The notes under the pieces were generated by a model. The model was not told where the DNA came from. It did no database searches and was given only the letters and a program-made list of their open reading frames with translations. DNA of 64,000 nt, taken from positions 62,001-126,000 of the IMG/VR virus record IMGVR_UViG_3300036861_000610. One strand, given 5' to 3'. Position numbers and translations under genes: made by a program. This DNA is from a virus. Positions 20,801 to 26,431 of the stretch are shown here, piece after piece; positions within the stretch are counted from its first letter, which is position 1, and every line of letters begins with the position of its first letter.

Positions 20801-23800
20801 CCGGTCAAGGCGACGAAGGCAGCCGAGGCGCCAGCGGCACCGGCACGGAGCCGGACCAAGTTCACCCCGTCGCAGGTGGAGCTGCTGCGTCGAATCGAAA
20901 AAGGCCACATCGACGCGGATGCTGACCTGAGTACTCAGGAGAAGCGTGACCTGAACCGGCTGAGCCGTCACGGCCTGGTCCGTACCGACATGGTCCAAAA
21001 GGGCCAGAAGAAGGTGGCCCGCAACACCATCAGTGCCGACGGCCGCGACGAGTTGAAGAAGATCGACGCCCCTGCCCCGGCGAAGAAAACAGCCGCCAAG
21101 ACGGCAGCTAAGGCGACTCCCGAGGCTCCCGCCAAGAAGGCTGCCGCTCCGGCCAAGAAGGCTGCGACCCCGGCGAAGAAGGCCACCACTCCAACCACGC
21201 CAGTCAAGACGGCAACTAGCAAGGTCACTGAACCTACAGACGCCGCCACCACGGCCCGGGACCGGCTGGCCGGCCGCCAGAAGGAAGCCCGCATCCGTAA
21301 GGCGACCGGCGCTGTGGACCTGGCGGCCAACATGCTCAACGCCGCGGAGGCATTCCGCAACGGCGACAACCCGGACGGCTTCAAGCGCACTGTTCGCCAG
21401 GATCTTCAGGGCAAGACTCCTGGTGACTTGAAGAATCCGCGCGACACCCACGCAGCTGGCTGGGAAGCCTTGAAGAAGGCAATGGGTCCAGAAAGCGAGT
21501 GGGACACCCCCGAGAAGCTCGACGTACGCCTCCGTTCTGCGCTTCAGGACATGGGCATTCGAGTCGACAACAACTACGGTGACCGGCTGACCTTTGACCC
21601 GGACACAATGAACGCGTTCGACGGGGCCAACATCGGCCCAGGGGACGAAGTCACCGTCGTCAGACCTGGCCTGTCCTACCGGGACAAGGACGGAACGCTG
21701 CACGTCCTGCGTCCGCCGACGGTCACTCGGCGGAGGGGGGGAGATACAGACACCGGCCCTTTAGCTCCTGACGGCGGGCCGCCGCCCCGCAAGGCCGTTC
21801 CGGCTACGTCGCGCCCAAGGATTCACAACGGATCCGCGAGGTATGACCAGGATGGGAACCTCGTCGGGAGCACATCCAAAGGGGCCCAGTTCCGTCTCGA
21901 CCAGATCATTGACGTCAATGACCCAGATTTCCCTGACGACGGGATCCCTGTCCGGGGTTTCAGGGCACATGGGTATGACGTCAAAGAGGGGCGCCTGACT
22001 CGGCACGACGGCGTCCTCTACCTCACCGAGGAAGGGGACGGGCCGAAAGACAAGGAGCACCGCGAGCGCACCTTGAAGCAGGTTCAGGAGTGGCAGGACA
22101 GTCTGCCAGAGAACGAGAAAAAGTACGTCAAGTCCATCTCCTCCTTCAGCGGCAATAGCCCGGGGGACAGTTACTGGCAGCAGCGCCGTGGGCTACAGGA
22201 CATGGTGGCTTCCGCGAGCGCCGGCAACGGTGAAATCTCCATCTGGAGACACGGTGGGGACTACGGGCACGGCTCCAACCCGGCGACCCTCGACCATGAA
22301 CTTGGCCACCTGATTGACGACAGGTACCAGTACTCCGGCGATGGACGATGGGAACATGCGGGGCAGTCCGACAACATCGGACTCAAGGGTCGCGCCCCCG
22401 GCTTCAGCGGATTCAATCGCCTCAGCGATGAGGAAGCGGACACCGGCGGGAGGGACACCTACCGGTACGGCATCAGCAGGTATGGCACCAGTGACACCGG
22501 CGAGGACTTTGCGGAGGCGTATTCCGCCTACAAGCGTGGCTGGGTTGGCACCATCGACGACCCTGACAACCCGGGCCGTCGGCGGAAGGTCCACTTCCGC
22601 GAGCTGTACCCAGCTCGTGCCGCGATTTTCGATGGACTTTTCCCCGAGAGGGGAGTGGCGCAGCGGCGTGAGATCGCTGAATACATGGCCAGAGACCCGG
22701 ACCTTCGGGAGCTGACCGACTTCCACGAAGACTTCCTGGCTCAGGGCCTGTTGCACAAGAAGACCCTTCCTGAGCTGCGTGCCATCGCGAAGAAGGTCGG
22801 AAGGTCGAAGTACGGCGCCACTCGTGAAGGCTTGATGCGCCACATCCTGGAGGGCACGAGAGGCCCGCAGTACCGGCCGCGGTCAGGTATGTACGACACC
22901 TTGAAGCGGCTTGGCACCCGTGACGCGGCCCAGGAGCGGATGAAGGCCTACTCCCCGAGCCTGCTCCGGGAGCTGCTGCACGAGCTGGACGTGGAGAGCC
23001 CCGGCCGGCGCCGCAGCCGCGAAGAGAAGACCACCGCCATCCTGGACAAGCTGTACCCACAGGCTCCAGCCCCAGCGAAGAAGGCCGTCGCCAAGGAGGC
23101 GGCAGCCCCGGCGGCTAAGGCCGTGAAGAAGGCTGCCCCTGCAAAGCTGACGCCGGCTCGCCTGCGTCGCGCACAGCATGCCGCAGCAGAGGAGCTTGCC
23201 AAAACTGCAGCCGACCTTGAAGAGAACATCGACAAGGGCGCGTCGGACCGGGCGCTTCTGCAGTTGGTGCGGACGCGACTTGCCCGACTGAAGATCAAGG
23301 ATGTTGGCGACGAGTACGTCTGGCAGCGCCCAGGCGGCGACGTTCGCCTGGAGTCAGACCTAACCCCCACCGAGGATGCCGACATCCTCTCGGCCCGACG
23401 TCTTGCGGGATTGGGCCGTGCGGTGCAGCAGAACATCAACGACCGGTCGGCCATGCGGACAGCCATCCGGAAGAACCTGGCCGAACACGAGCTGACACCC
23501 ATTGGCGCGGCCGGCGACAAGGTTAAGTACGACCCAGCCATCCATCAGCCGATGCGATCACTGCCCAAGGGAACTGCGGTTCAGGTTGTGCACCCGGGAT
23601 ACCAGTGGCGCACACCTGAAGGTACGTCCGAAACTATCCTGCGACCACTGGTGATGGAGGCCCCGTCGCCACGGAAGGTCACGGGTGCCGCGAAGCCAAC
23701 GATCAAACGGGCCGCCAAGAAAGCTGCACCGTCGGCAAAGGCCGCCCCCGAGAAGCCAACGATCAAGCGGGCGGCCAAGAAAGCGGCTCCAACTGAAAGG

Positions 23801-25882
23801 CCACGGCTGCGCCAGGCTGAAACGGAACCCACTGTCCTCACCGGCCAGCAGGGTCGGATCACCAGCGACATGGGTCCACGCATCAACACCGGCCCCGAAG
23901 GCATCCCCGCGAGGGACTACACCCTGCGATCCGGGTACCACGTCGACAACGGCACGTTCTACCGCATCGACAAAATCCCGTACCTTATCGAGCACGACGA
24001 CACTCCCGAAGGAAAGGCCTACGCTGACGGAGTCCAGAAAGCCCTGCAAGCTCACCGCGTATCCCTGCCGCTGGAACGACGTCGACTGCAACGCTCCTAC
24101 GCCTGGGTCCGCGGCCGGAACCCAAAGGACGTGGAGGCAGCTCACCGCCGTGGCCTCAATCCGGACAAATGGTTGAGTGACGCAACCTCCGACAGTATGG
24201 GCGGGATCACGGTCTACAACCGAGACGAGTTCGGCTTCGAAGGCGTCGACCAGACCTTGGACCATGAGTTCGCGCACAGCTTCGATCACGCCGACACCCA
24301 GGCTGGCCTCGTGGGGGCAAGTTCGCCGGAGTGGCTTGACGCAGCGGCCTCCGACAACGTGCACCGCGCGACCCTGTCCGATGTCACCTTCGACCAGGGG
24401 CCGGGCGCCAACAGCACCATCCGACTGGAAAAGGCCAAGCCCCACCCTGAAATCGAAGGCCACTTCCCAGACGGTGCAACCGACTACGCTCTTGTCGACT
24501 CCGCCGAAGACTTCGCCGAAGCTTTCCGCCTCTACCGCGCCGGTCCAATCGGCAAGGGGCGACGCACCAAGGGTGGACCTATTGAGCCACTGTGGTTCCG
24601 GGATGTTTTCCCGGCCCGTGCCGCCATCTTCGACGAAAAGCTTCCCGACTTTGCCGAGCGACAGTTGCGTCAGATCGAGCAGGCCCGCGGCGGGGACCTG
24701 TCGACGGCGCAACGGCGGGCACTGATCCGGAAGCTGATCAAGGAGCGTGACAACAGCGAGCGCAGCATCGCCTTCCGGGAGCTGGCCAAGAGCGCGCCAC
24801 CAGAACGGGCTCGACGCCGCCCGGCGCCCGAGCCGGCGCCAGTTCAACCCACGAGGCGTAGATCTCTTCGCTCTCCATCTTCATCTCAATCGCCATCATC
24901 GGCTCGACCGGCCGGCAGGACTGCTAGCGAGCGTCAAGAGATTGAAGACCTGATCCGTGGAGAATCCACCGATCGCGTCCCTCGTGCACGGGTCCGCGAC
25001 GGTCGACTCACTGGCCGAGTCGGAATTCTCGACCGGCTAAACGAGACTCTTCGTGCCGATACTGGGCCCGAAGGCATCCTGGTCCATGACCTGGAGCTGC
25101 AAAATATCAATGGCTATAAGGTTCGCAATGGACGTGCGTGGCGGTTCAATGGCGTTACCTATCTACTTGAGGATGGAGCCGACCCGGTAAAATCCGCGGA
25201 GCTAATGGACGCCATTTATGCCGAACACAATGCCCTGCCGGCCGAGATGCGTGGATTCCAGCGCGCCTACGCGCTGCTTCAGCACCCAGACGCGACGGAC
25301 GCATACGAGGACGCTAAGGCGCGAATGGAGGCGCGCAGACTCGGTAACCCTCGTCCTAAGCCGAGCACCTGGCAAACATTGGCAGCGGCACGTGGCGGCG
25401 ACATCTACATTTTCCGGTTGGGTGAACCGGCCACTCAACTGACACCAATTGATCGAGTTACAAAAACGGTGCGCCACGAGGGGGGTCACAACCTCGACAA
25501 TCAGGGTCACGACAGCGGGCTTGGGCCGATTTCGTCGTCTTCAAGTTGGTCGGCCGCAACTCGACCAACCGCGCAGCCAGTGTTCGACTTCGACCAAAAC
25601 GATCGAGGCTCGATTTCGCCAATAAGATTTGCGCCAAATGATGACGCGCCATTCCCGGGCGGCGTAACCAACTACGGCACTGCAAGCCCCTCAGAGGACT
25701 TCGCCGAGGCGGTCGCCCTGTATACCGCAGGCATCATCGGCCGTGGCCGACTCACCGAAAACGGTCCCATAGTGGACATCTATTTCCGAGACCTGTTCCC
25801 GGAGCGAGCCGCCGAGCTGGACCGATACATGCCGAACTTCGGCGCTGACCAGATGGCCTCCATCCGGAGACTGCGAAGCTAG
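5831..25882 (+). CDS. Giant modular protein: ART-like domain, H1-like linkers with repeated modules, three C-terminal metallopeptidase domains
   Basis: 6,683 aa in one uninterrupted frame from GTG 5831. Residues 1-225 open with HPRDSKGRFRDK and look like an ADP-ribosyltransferase fold (Arg117, Ser148), but the catalytic E-x-E position reads S188-R-T190, so it is probably inactive. From ~480 to ~5120 the chain alternates Ala/Lys/Pro linkers like those of histone H1 and mycobacterial HupB with small modules: nine copies of a YWxRRxxGxxHxxA helical unit, about six GD-x-[IV] small beta-barrels, and several SAP/Rho-N-like helical units. About 23 short [KR]P-x-[IV]-x-R motifs mark linker edges. The C-terminal ~1,300 residues hold three gluzincin-like units: H5489ELGH with E5558DFAEA, H6145EFAH with E6226DFAEA, and H6549EGGH with E6622DFAEA. 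Position suggests a packaged head protein; function is unproven. Confidence 0.93.
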   Translation: MAIDLGRWKPELHPRDSKGRFRDKWGLSPKAMADVDRLLAAFTHTPPLRSNAHAASFLRQQAPKRSERQKAVLKKFLTREGNENIQSTLRAGDKDTPDIKDLRGMMVPLEHDLILSRVVGPDAFGLRAEDMDGVEEWSGQRMMDPGFSPMNIGDAYQIAGPHIEMRVLVPRGTPAIIVGADGNSDADSRTVILPDGLAVQNIKIQSDGRGGWYAMSVVGSQQGVGKSPQALAGRPLKATEKAPAIDATPDELERRGISPEEAGIPAPQEQPGRFGPTTPSPGAGQRVLPQAAPGPEPAGPSIPNPAAGGVRKATPIPADEVPLGAGKVVGPDTEITPRKKITPRPSNQVVDEDVAQAADAKKVAAAADREAKAREARRVAAEKVVADREARMERERAEIAAERAQVSEQKTQIIDQQQKLLETLIAQQGGGEGGGTRAADLTPAQKKAVKGRVRPEGTTDEDRRQQELVRQIDAEEAAAAAQPAKKGIKKAAKAAPEAASEAAPEPAKTAKKVAKKAAPRVNHVGTQIRKDKFKNLQAGDVVEVPPRNGRPARQATVDFVDRDGNIHFTDNSTITGDVGTIRVVSQGTLKPTPAVRARMQRASDRAAAGLTPNETLLAVAAGKITPEQAAKNLENKLMDARKLQLQLGDFAPPELAKAIEGIEKVVRELRAQEAPSPEAAKKTTAAMKRAAKKIAADREAGGEEVPLEAVRETPATKRAAAKAARSIKKAASTPGPELLDETRPDAENINEVRQAKSLADINAIAATHKIQIPKSVGRREDRRAFLEKALAMRDGESKADYDARIEGLGAPAKKAVNPLVNARQRLKAGEDPAAVARSLRSRANALDRSLRVEGAPGADSDWRKRTEQRVTAMRKMIAELEGTPEAPAAKKAATKVAKAAPAKKVAAKVAKAAPEKKAVPAKRALPDREAQDADAKLQDYAEELNKTLTPAQKSQLDKANLSNTTTRQYYESRRSGDSHAKALRGAKAEQARLREQFEKENAPIVPGSAKKAAKKVAPEKAAPAKVAAKAIKKATPARVAEKPVITRATPVSKMDDDAVVAEAAKIEGAPETPRQRAIARRAALINTRRERVQAREQVQAARTAEAEARKATAAAKKEAAAARLDAANARKEAAAAKKAAAAAKKAAPEKKVAKAPAKKVVKAAPEKKAVPAKAPAKKVAAKAAPEKAAPAKKVAKAAPAKAAKAATEKPVITRKATTKAAAPEAPPAKAAPTAAPGTAARRITALRAVPGTRVMVAKRSDGSYGSAPRKTGAIPIEVTALDRVGGGRGGRSRLRITGTDPDGNQVQLDVSPSQTFPLEAAPAKKAAKAIKKAVPAKAAPERPVKVLRKSAAKKAPASAFDRADVMSRLQNFENPPSRKDATSLLEPASRADLLAMAKEISIPGASRKTSPELRREVVEATAGRRLDSIAIRGFRGERPGEAGVPEERAVRRAKPEAPVAKKVTPAAKKVAKAAPVKKVAAKATPEKTAPAKKVTKAAPEKPVITRKATTKAAPTKAATPAKKVAAKKVAPAPKQSLAEYTEQTRAGMGPLHEKQVHGLRSGLSESSVEEYYKRRQAGETHTAALRHAHVAQGKVNAERAKERAKINKESVAKLTGEQRAALVEFRDSHVDGLNSRQASQVRKLATGNDEVYWARRRAGAEHLEAMKGLGEAPAAKKVAKAAKKAIPEVPAAAKKAPAKAIKKAAPEKPFDFTRATTDEIEAAVEDGRLKTIGDSNRINFKASAIDRASRDLGRDDAAEVKRLRDLARRVSEVAQPSTEEQEENARRFKKSQQRNALIAKRLSDRGITSPSLDEMRAEALLIDAEEKAASAKAVRAPAKAIKKAAPERPVITRAAAKKAAATEAPTKVALKRKGPGTRPAPTDEQIREAMTPRMKQQFEGLDDAGTAKYLESRRSGENHTASLREAKKVAAPAAKKVPAKAIKKAAPEKPVITRATPVSKMDDDAVIAEAAKIEGAPATPRERAISRKAGLINARRERAAAKAAKAAAPAKAAKAPAKKAVTALAEPKKPMAGYRDTGEIVPEANREGLHVSPQKWGGYGVYDGKQSRVEADYKTEATARRRVRELQAGDTVKAIIPKERTARQKAADKKEADRQNALARAAGRGPEVEAPAAKKAPAKAIKKSAPEKVTPAKATKVAKAAPAKEAVAKTVPEKATVAKAAPGKPVIKRASKKATATRGITEAEKKAPPAKVGAARPEAAAATVRPVDSWSPGDGMDTSLYLSLQQSLGKAKLGNLNTLDRETRVSARHQNVPAAYQALRADLAGSPDLQSRLDRWYRGTFKPAGKGDDLTRPRMRPAVKAAEATKATRTPRKVVPSTPAADAKIRATLAKLKPQGKEDVLASMTPEQRKAVEEAVDRADARLAARKATKAAKAVAPEVSTPTAAKKTATAKKVAKAAPEKPTVKRAAKKVAAQAEAPAAAPAKKAARPLIKRQGKAVTAAEARKESALEAVRGHDMGRRTDNETLGQYRVIERNLQSGDYTPVQAKGAARREAQLWRRQARAIEADKGLSADEKLTGRSRALSAGENYDKLADAIAESQTRDRIEAKRFGEAPAAAPSKRVAKAAPTKAAAKAAPEKPVIKRAAKKTAPEAPLTDREARAAQRAGRTPAPETAKQKAAKAEIARKAKATQARIEAERKADDKAHAAFFRPILKDAGVKDSELSDLDRTGLRVVGDKLRDGKISKATAARRLRTDREDSPLNKIADAIEAKPRKAAVKKAAPEAPTKAAKAPAKAVKKTVPATATAEKKPTITRRVKKVAPAEAPAAKKAETPAKKVAAPTKAATKTVPAKKAAPIKKTATKAAPAKATAKLTRKPTDVDQKTIDSLNNDQISQINDLSPDSQDAYWARRNRGIGHDSAWRSVPKGDIEALRRPSQPGREGEARPVGNAESVEALRRPTITRSGTGSRRLTEDEKDDVLRQAADAKTANPNWPVTREDRDLAREAAEIQEARASTGRAVKATKKVAPKEVVKKVAPNVIKTRERRAKQYDEAVGDVPGERGGLLRSTKKALAEGEPAATAKDRLSKRAESLRTQAELLREKGDSDFVGDEITKLERDADTYQRAADLAGKKVPTIKKAVKPGEKVAVKDLTDGDVAILDGKRGTFRQPRPRTTFIEFPDGSQEKVQKSRLAQMVRDKKLQLLGGDHRANAPEGGAPEAPAAKKARPSIKRAPATAAADAPGNARDRKRLDATGNRDAVKARADELVQDGKTSPAAWRQALDEAEAPEERSTRRRLTGPVGGEGNVDTSLESRRARRAVSRGVTTPGGESQVVPLKRAAKKATPEAAAPEKPVIERAAKKVAAPEVAELAKATKAAAAKKSVKKATPEAPTKAVKKAVPAKKAAPEAPAAAKKAPAKAIKKAAPEKPVIKRAAKKVAAAPAPVKAVPAKRAPIKKAAPETPAAAAERRLTPRLSELQQRQVEGMSPAGARKYWERRAEGNDHADAVAGIPHRRPIGTRSGPLAGPARSHDAHTQRAMEGLDKFQSSLSEPQAAQLDETLGLHKTAAARRKAKLDYWANRGAGDSHTAALKKVTPEGADTPKAVRPTITRAAAKKAEAGPPSRKAVSELRASERNAKYGPDGPSHIDLSRVGEGIDLGDDQSILDEAQAKLNRGETPRMVAKGLDDHANGILTHGIYVHGAYQAREKTGIPEIDAGKPARAAENEAELKKYRDRSDRLKELAEKLRGTRRPVARKATTAAPAKAAKAAPIKAAPTKRVAGQRRVSPWDPIPVFRDGGESGLRDRLSELDTEQLKDMIAAGGMDSSGLAAKWRSRDRLTNLIVDRVQGRATKGRAFRPEPATKVAKAPARSIKKATPAVAETPAVKKAVKAVKKTAAEVAPEAPAKKTAAAKKAARKTIPEKLPTGAADLVRLGKEHGILGADELSPEALRDALTAKRKDPNLVPIASELIPQEIRDASPEKLRAIAKVGGFELEGDTADELRLDLIRKAITSAARERLEGRSARKKAAPAKAIKKATPTKAPAKAATKAVPAAKKVAAKAVEKPVIKRAAKKVTPPEERSRIRTAAPETKNAMDVNVGDVIRLPQDQRLREPGEVVRVQRMGRIVRITRDDGKVAQLLPRSKVELAELPNNQDRVARRAGLPTSEERAVRRATPEGPATPAKKTATAPAKKAAAAPTKKAAPAKATPVAAKKATAPAKAAPTKAAPAKKVAAKKAVEPAEKFLPPLADGTQRKSLTNVKVGDTIRVGNNPGDLGVPQRVTKVERDGNDVKITRADGSVMRGSPNTAVWMGDTLRPGERSGSKATRPTITRAAKKAAPEAGAPEATPAKKAIRKATPAKTTAARKELDENQVGSTPARNMVKDANRDLSRGDSRQEVADRLRGNAEELRSGDPLTSSDMPDRIDRSDADMREIALIDARRLDSLADDVERGPAAPAKKTIRKAPAKKATATPTGTKSSPELDTMQRDRERLNNRIRRYENKRNTEGEPGSVEKRLIGERDALDTKILAEKERLNPDGLERVEGRELYDLARTNDVSTFLTPDMVRDELRKKGIKAPAKKAGVRKVSAAKKAAPEAPEAPAAKKARPTITRAADRKAFPEAPGNLKDKRRLDNVKDDDKAAVRTRATELRDNDKKTPAAAWKQALDEHEAEKARRDMEVLQRGGYRDDGQVPAKKTAATKRAPAKVIQLAPKSTPTDENDKIGQVIDDLNAKKITKKTAVKRLRDEGTIEANDLADGLEGKEIGAGRAAKAAAKAAKKATPKAATAVPYSRVQTGDKASWTDADGNKVSGTVQRMPRGVWVDWESGRRERISSRPGHNGVTFERGNAPEKPVIKRATKAAAPTKAAPERPVIKRATKKAAPEAPTPAAEAERKLSPRLLPGQRRQLEAMTPADREKYWARRADGANHADAIGGDARAQRALDGKERFEARLNDRQKGQVNDLPSEEQTDYWNHRESGDSHTAAFRKVSMARRAGAAEKSTPAAAKKAEPAAVAKKTPAKPTITRAAKKTAAPEAPVKATKAAEAPAAPARSRTKFTPSQVELLRRIEKGHIDADADLSTQEKRDLNRLSRHGLVRTDMVQKGQKKVARNTISADGRDELKKIDAPAPAKKTAAKTAAKATPEAPAKKAAAPAKKAATPAKKATTPTTPVKTATSKVTEPTDAATTARDRLAGRQKEARIRKATGAVDLAANMLNAAEAFRNGDNPDGFKRTVRQDLQGKTPGDLKNPRDTHAAGWEALKKAMGPESEWDTPEKLDVRLRSALQDMGIRVDNNYGDRLTFDPDTMNAFDGANIGPGDEVTVVRPGLSYRDKDGTLHVLRPPTVTRRRGGDTDTGPLAPDGGPPPRKAVPATSRPRIHNGSARYDQDGNLVGSTSKGAQFRLDQIIDVNDPDFPDDGIPVRGFRAHGYDVKEGRLTRHDGVLYLTEEGDGPKDKEHRERTLKQVQEWQDSLPENEKKYVKSISSFSGNSPGDSYWQQRRGLQDMVASASAGNGEISIWRHGGDYGHGSNPATLDHELGHLIDDRYQYSGDGRWEHAGQSDNIGLKGRAPGFSGFNRLSDEEADTGGRDTYRYGISRYGTSDTGEDFAEAYSAYKRGWVGTIDDPDNPGRRRKVHFRELYPARAAIFDGLFPERGVAQRREIAEYMARDPDLRELTDFHEDFLAQGLLHKKTLPELRAIAKKVGRSKYGATREGLMRHILEGTRGPQYRPRSGMYDTLKRLGTRDAAQERMKAYSPSLLRELLHELDVESPGRRRSREEKTTAILDKLYPQAPAPAKKAVAKEAAAPAAKAVKKAAPAKLTPARLRRAQHAAAEELAKTAADLEENIDKGASDRALLQLVRTRLARLKIKDVGDEYVWQRPGGDVRLESDLTPTEDADILSARRLAGLGRAVQQNINDRSAMRTAIRKNLAEHELTPIGAAGDKVKYDPAIHQPMRSLPKGTAVQVVHPGYQWRTPEGTSETILRPLVMEAPSPRKVTGAAKPTIKRAAKKAAPSAKAAPEKPTIKRAAKKAAPTERPRLRQAETEPTVLTGQQGRITSDMGPRINTGPEGIPARDYTLRSGYHVDNGTFYRIDKIPYLIEHDDTPEGKAYADGVQKALQAHRVSLPLERRRLQRSYAWVRGRNPKDVEAAHRRGLNPDKWLSDATSDSMGGITVYNRDEFGFEGVDQTLDHEFAHSFDHADTQAGLVGASSPEWLDAAASDNVHRATLSDVTFDQGPGANSTIRLEKAKPHPEIEGHFPDGATDYALVDSAEDFAEAFRLYRAGPIGKGRRTKGGPIEPLWFRDVFPARAAIFDEKLPDFAERQLRQIEQARGGDLSTAQRRALIRKLIKERDNSERSIAFRELAKSAPPERARRRPAPEPAPVQPTRRRSLRSPSSSQSPSSARPAGRTASERQEIEDLIRGESTDRVPRARVRDGRLTGRVGILDRLNETLRADTGPEGILVHDLELQNINGYKVRNGRAWRFNGVTYLLEDGADPVKSAELMDAIYAEHNALPAEMRGFQRAYALLQHPDATDAYEDAKARMEARRLGNPRPKPSTWQTLAAARGGDIYIFRLGEPATQLTPIDRVTKTVRHEGGHNLDNQGHDSGLGPISSSSSWSAATRPTAQPVFDFDQNDRGSISPIRFAPNDDAPFPGGVTNYGTASPSEDFAEAVALYTAGIIGRGRLTENGPIVDIYFRDLFPERAAELDRYMPNFGADQMASIRRLRS
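7270..23165 (+). repeat. Imperfect Ala/Lys/Pro-coding linker repeats inside the giant gene
   Basis: Scattered short repeats built from GCC/GCG, AAG and CCG codons encode linkers such as KKAAPEKPVIKRA and KKAPAKAIKKA. They are interspersed with folded modules, densest to about 21,200 and again near 23,060-23,150 and 23,690-23,800. The units are related but not identical and not evenly spaced, so they are protein-level linker repeats rather than a tandem array. The antisense strand across them gives long false open frames rich in Leu and Gly. Confidence 0.85.
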
Positions 25883-26046
25883 GCAGCGTCCTTGCGCCGC
25901 ATAATGGTGCGTTCGACGCCGCCCCCTTTGAGGACAGTCACGACCTCGGCGGTGACAGCTTCGTCCTTGTTGGTGGTGGGGGTGCCATCAGCCTTATGCC
26001 AGGTGATGGTCTCGCTCTCAACGCCCTCGGGCAGTTCGTCGGCCAT
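25879..26046 (-). CDS. Small acidic protein of unknown function, convergent with the giant gene
   Basis: A 55-codon minus-strand frame starting ATG at 26046 and ending TAG over the giant gene's own stop. The product is about 55 aa, begins MADELPEGVESETITWHK and ends RRKDAA, with a plausible globular mix of acidic and beta-prone residues (AEVVTVLKGGGVERTIM). It fills most of the otherwise empty interval between the giant gene and the next plus-strand gene. No strong ribosome binding site is visible. It would be the only minus-strand gene in the structural block, so it may be a standalone insert or a chance frame. Confidence 0.4.
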   Translation of the reverse strand: MADELPEGVESETITWHKADGTPTTNKDEAVTAEVVTVLKGGGVERTIMRRKDAA

Positions 26047-26072
26047 GCGGCAAGTATCGCACTACGCCACGC

Positions 26073-26101
26073 TTGCCCTCTACGTCAAGGTGATCTACAA
26101 A
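26073..26101 (+). promoter_or_regulatory. Possible sigma-70-type promoter ahead of the capsid genes
   Basis: TTGCCC at 26073-26078 and TACAAA at 26096-26101 with a 17-base spacer resemble -35 and -10 boxes. The site lies in the gap after the giant gene and just before the MACGCG gene and major capsid gene, where a separate strong promoter would make sense. Both boxes deviate from consensus, so this is a weak call. Confidence 0.25.
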
Positions 26102-26133
26102 GTAACTATCAGTTCCAGGAGAGGGAGCGAAGG

Positions 26134-26289
26134 ATGGCTTGCGGATGTGGGAAAAGCAGCGGAGAGCCCGCTGAGACCTATGTGGTTCGTAAGGCTAACG
26201 GCCAGACCGAGGAGGTCACCTCGAAGGTCGCGGCCGATATTTTGGTGACCAAGTACGGCGGCACATACAGCGTGCAGCGAAAGAAGTAA
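26134..26289 (+). CDS. Small MACGCG-type protein upstream of the capsid gene
   Basis: 51 aa, starting MACGCGKSSG and ending TYSVQRKK. The start at ATG 26134 is fixed by the purine-rich GGAGAGGGAGCGAAGG directly before it. Tiny proteins with an N-terminal CxC motif followed by a basic, beta-prone body are common next to actinophage capsid genes, and their function is unknown. The two cysteines could bind a metal. It sits 142 bases before the major capsid gene; that gap holds a small perfect hairpin (AAGGAC/GTCCTT, 26389-26405) and nothing else obvious. Confidence 0.75.
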   Translation: MACGCGKSSGEPAETYVVRKANGQTEEVTSKVAADILVTKYGGTYSVQRKK

Positions 26290-26431
26290 CACGGCAATAC
26301 TGGACAAGAAGTCAATCTCCGACTTATCATCCAGCTAGATCTACAAAATCTCATTCTTCAGGGCAGCGCTGTGAGCCTCCTGGGGACTAAGGACTGTGCG
26401 TCCTTCTTCCTTCCCAAGAGAGGTTCCAGCT

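Noticed and set aside
7270-21200. Possible CRISPR or tandem-repeat array
   Set aside because: Repeats are irregular in length and spacing, always in frame, and encode protein linkers. There are no conserved repeat-spacer units.
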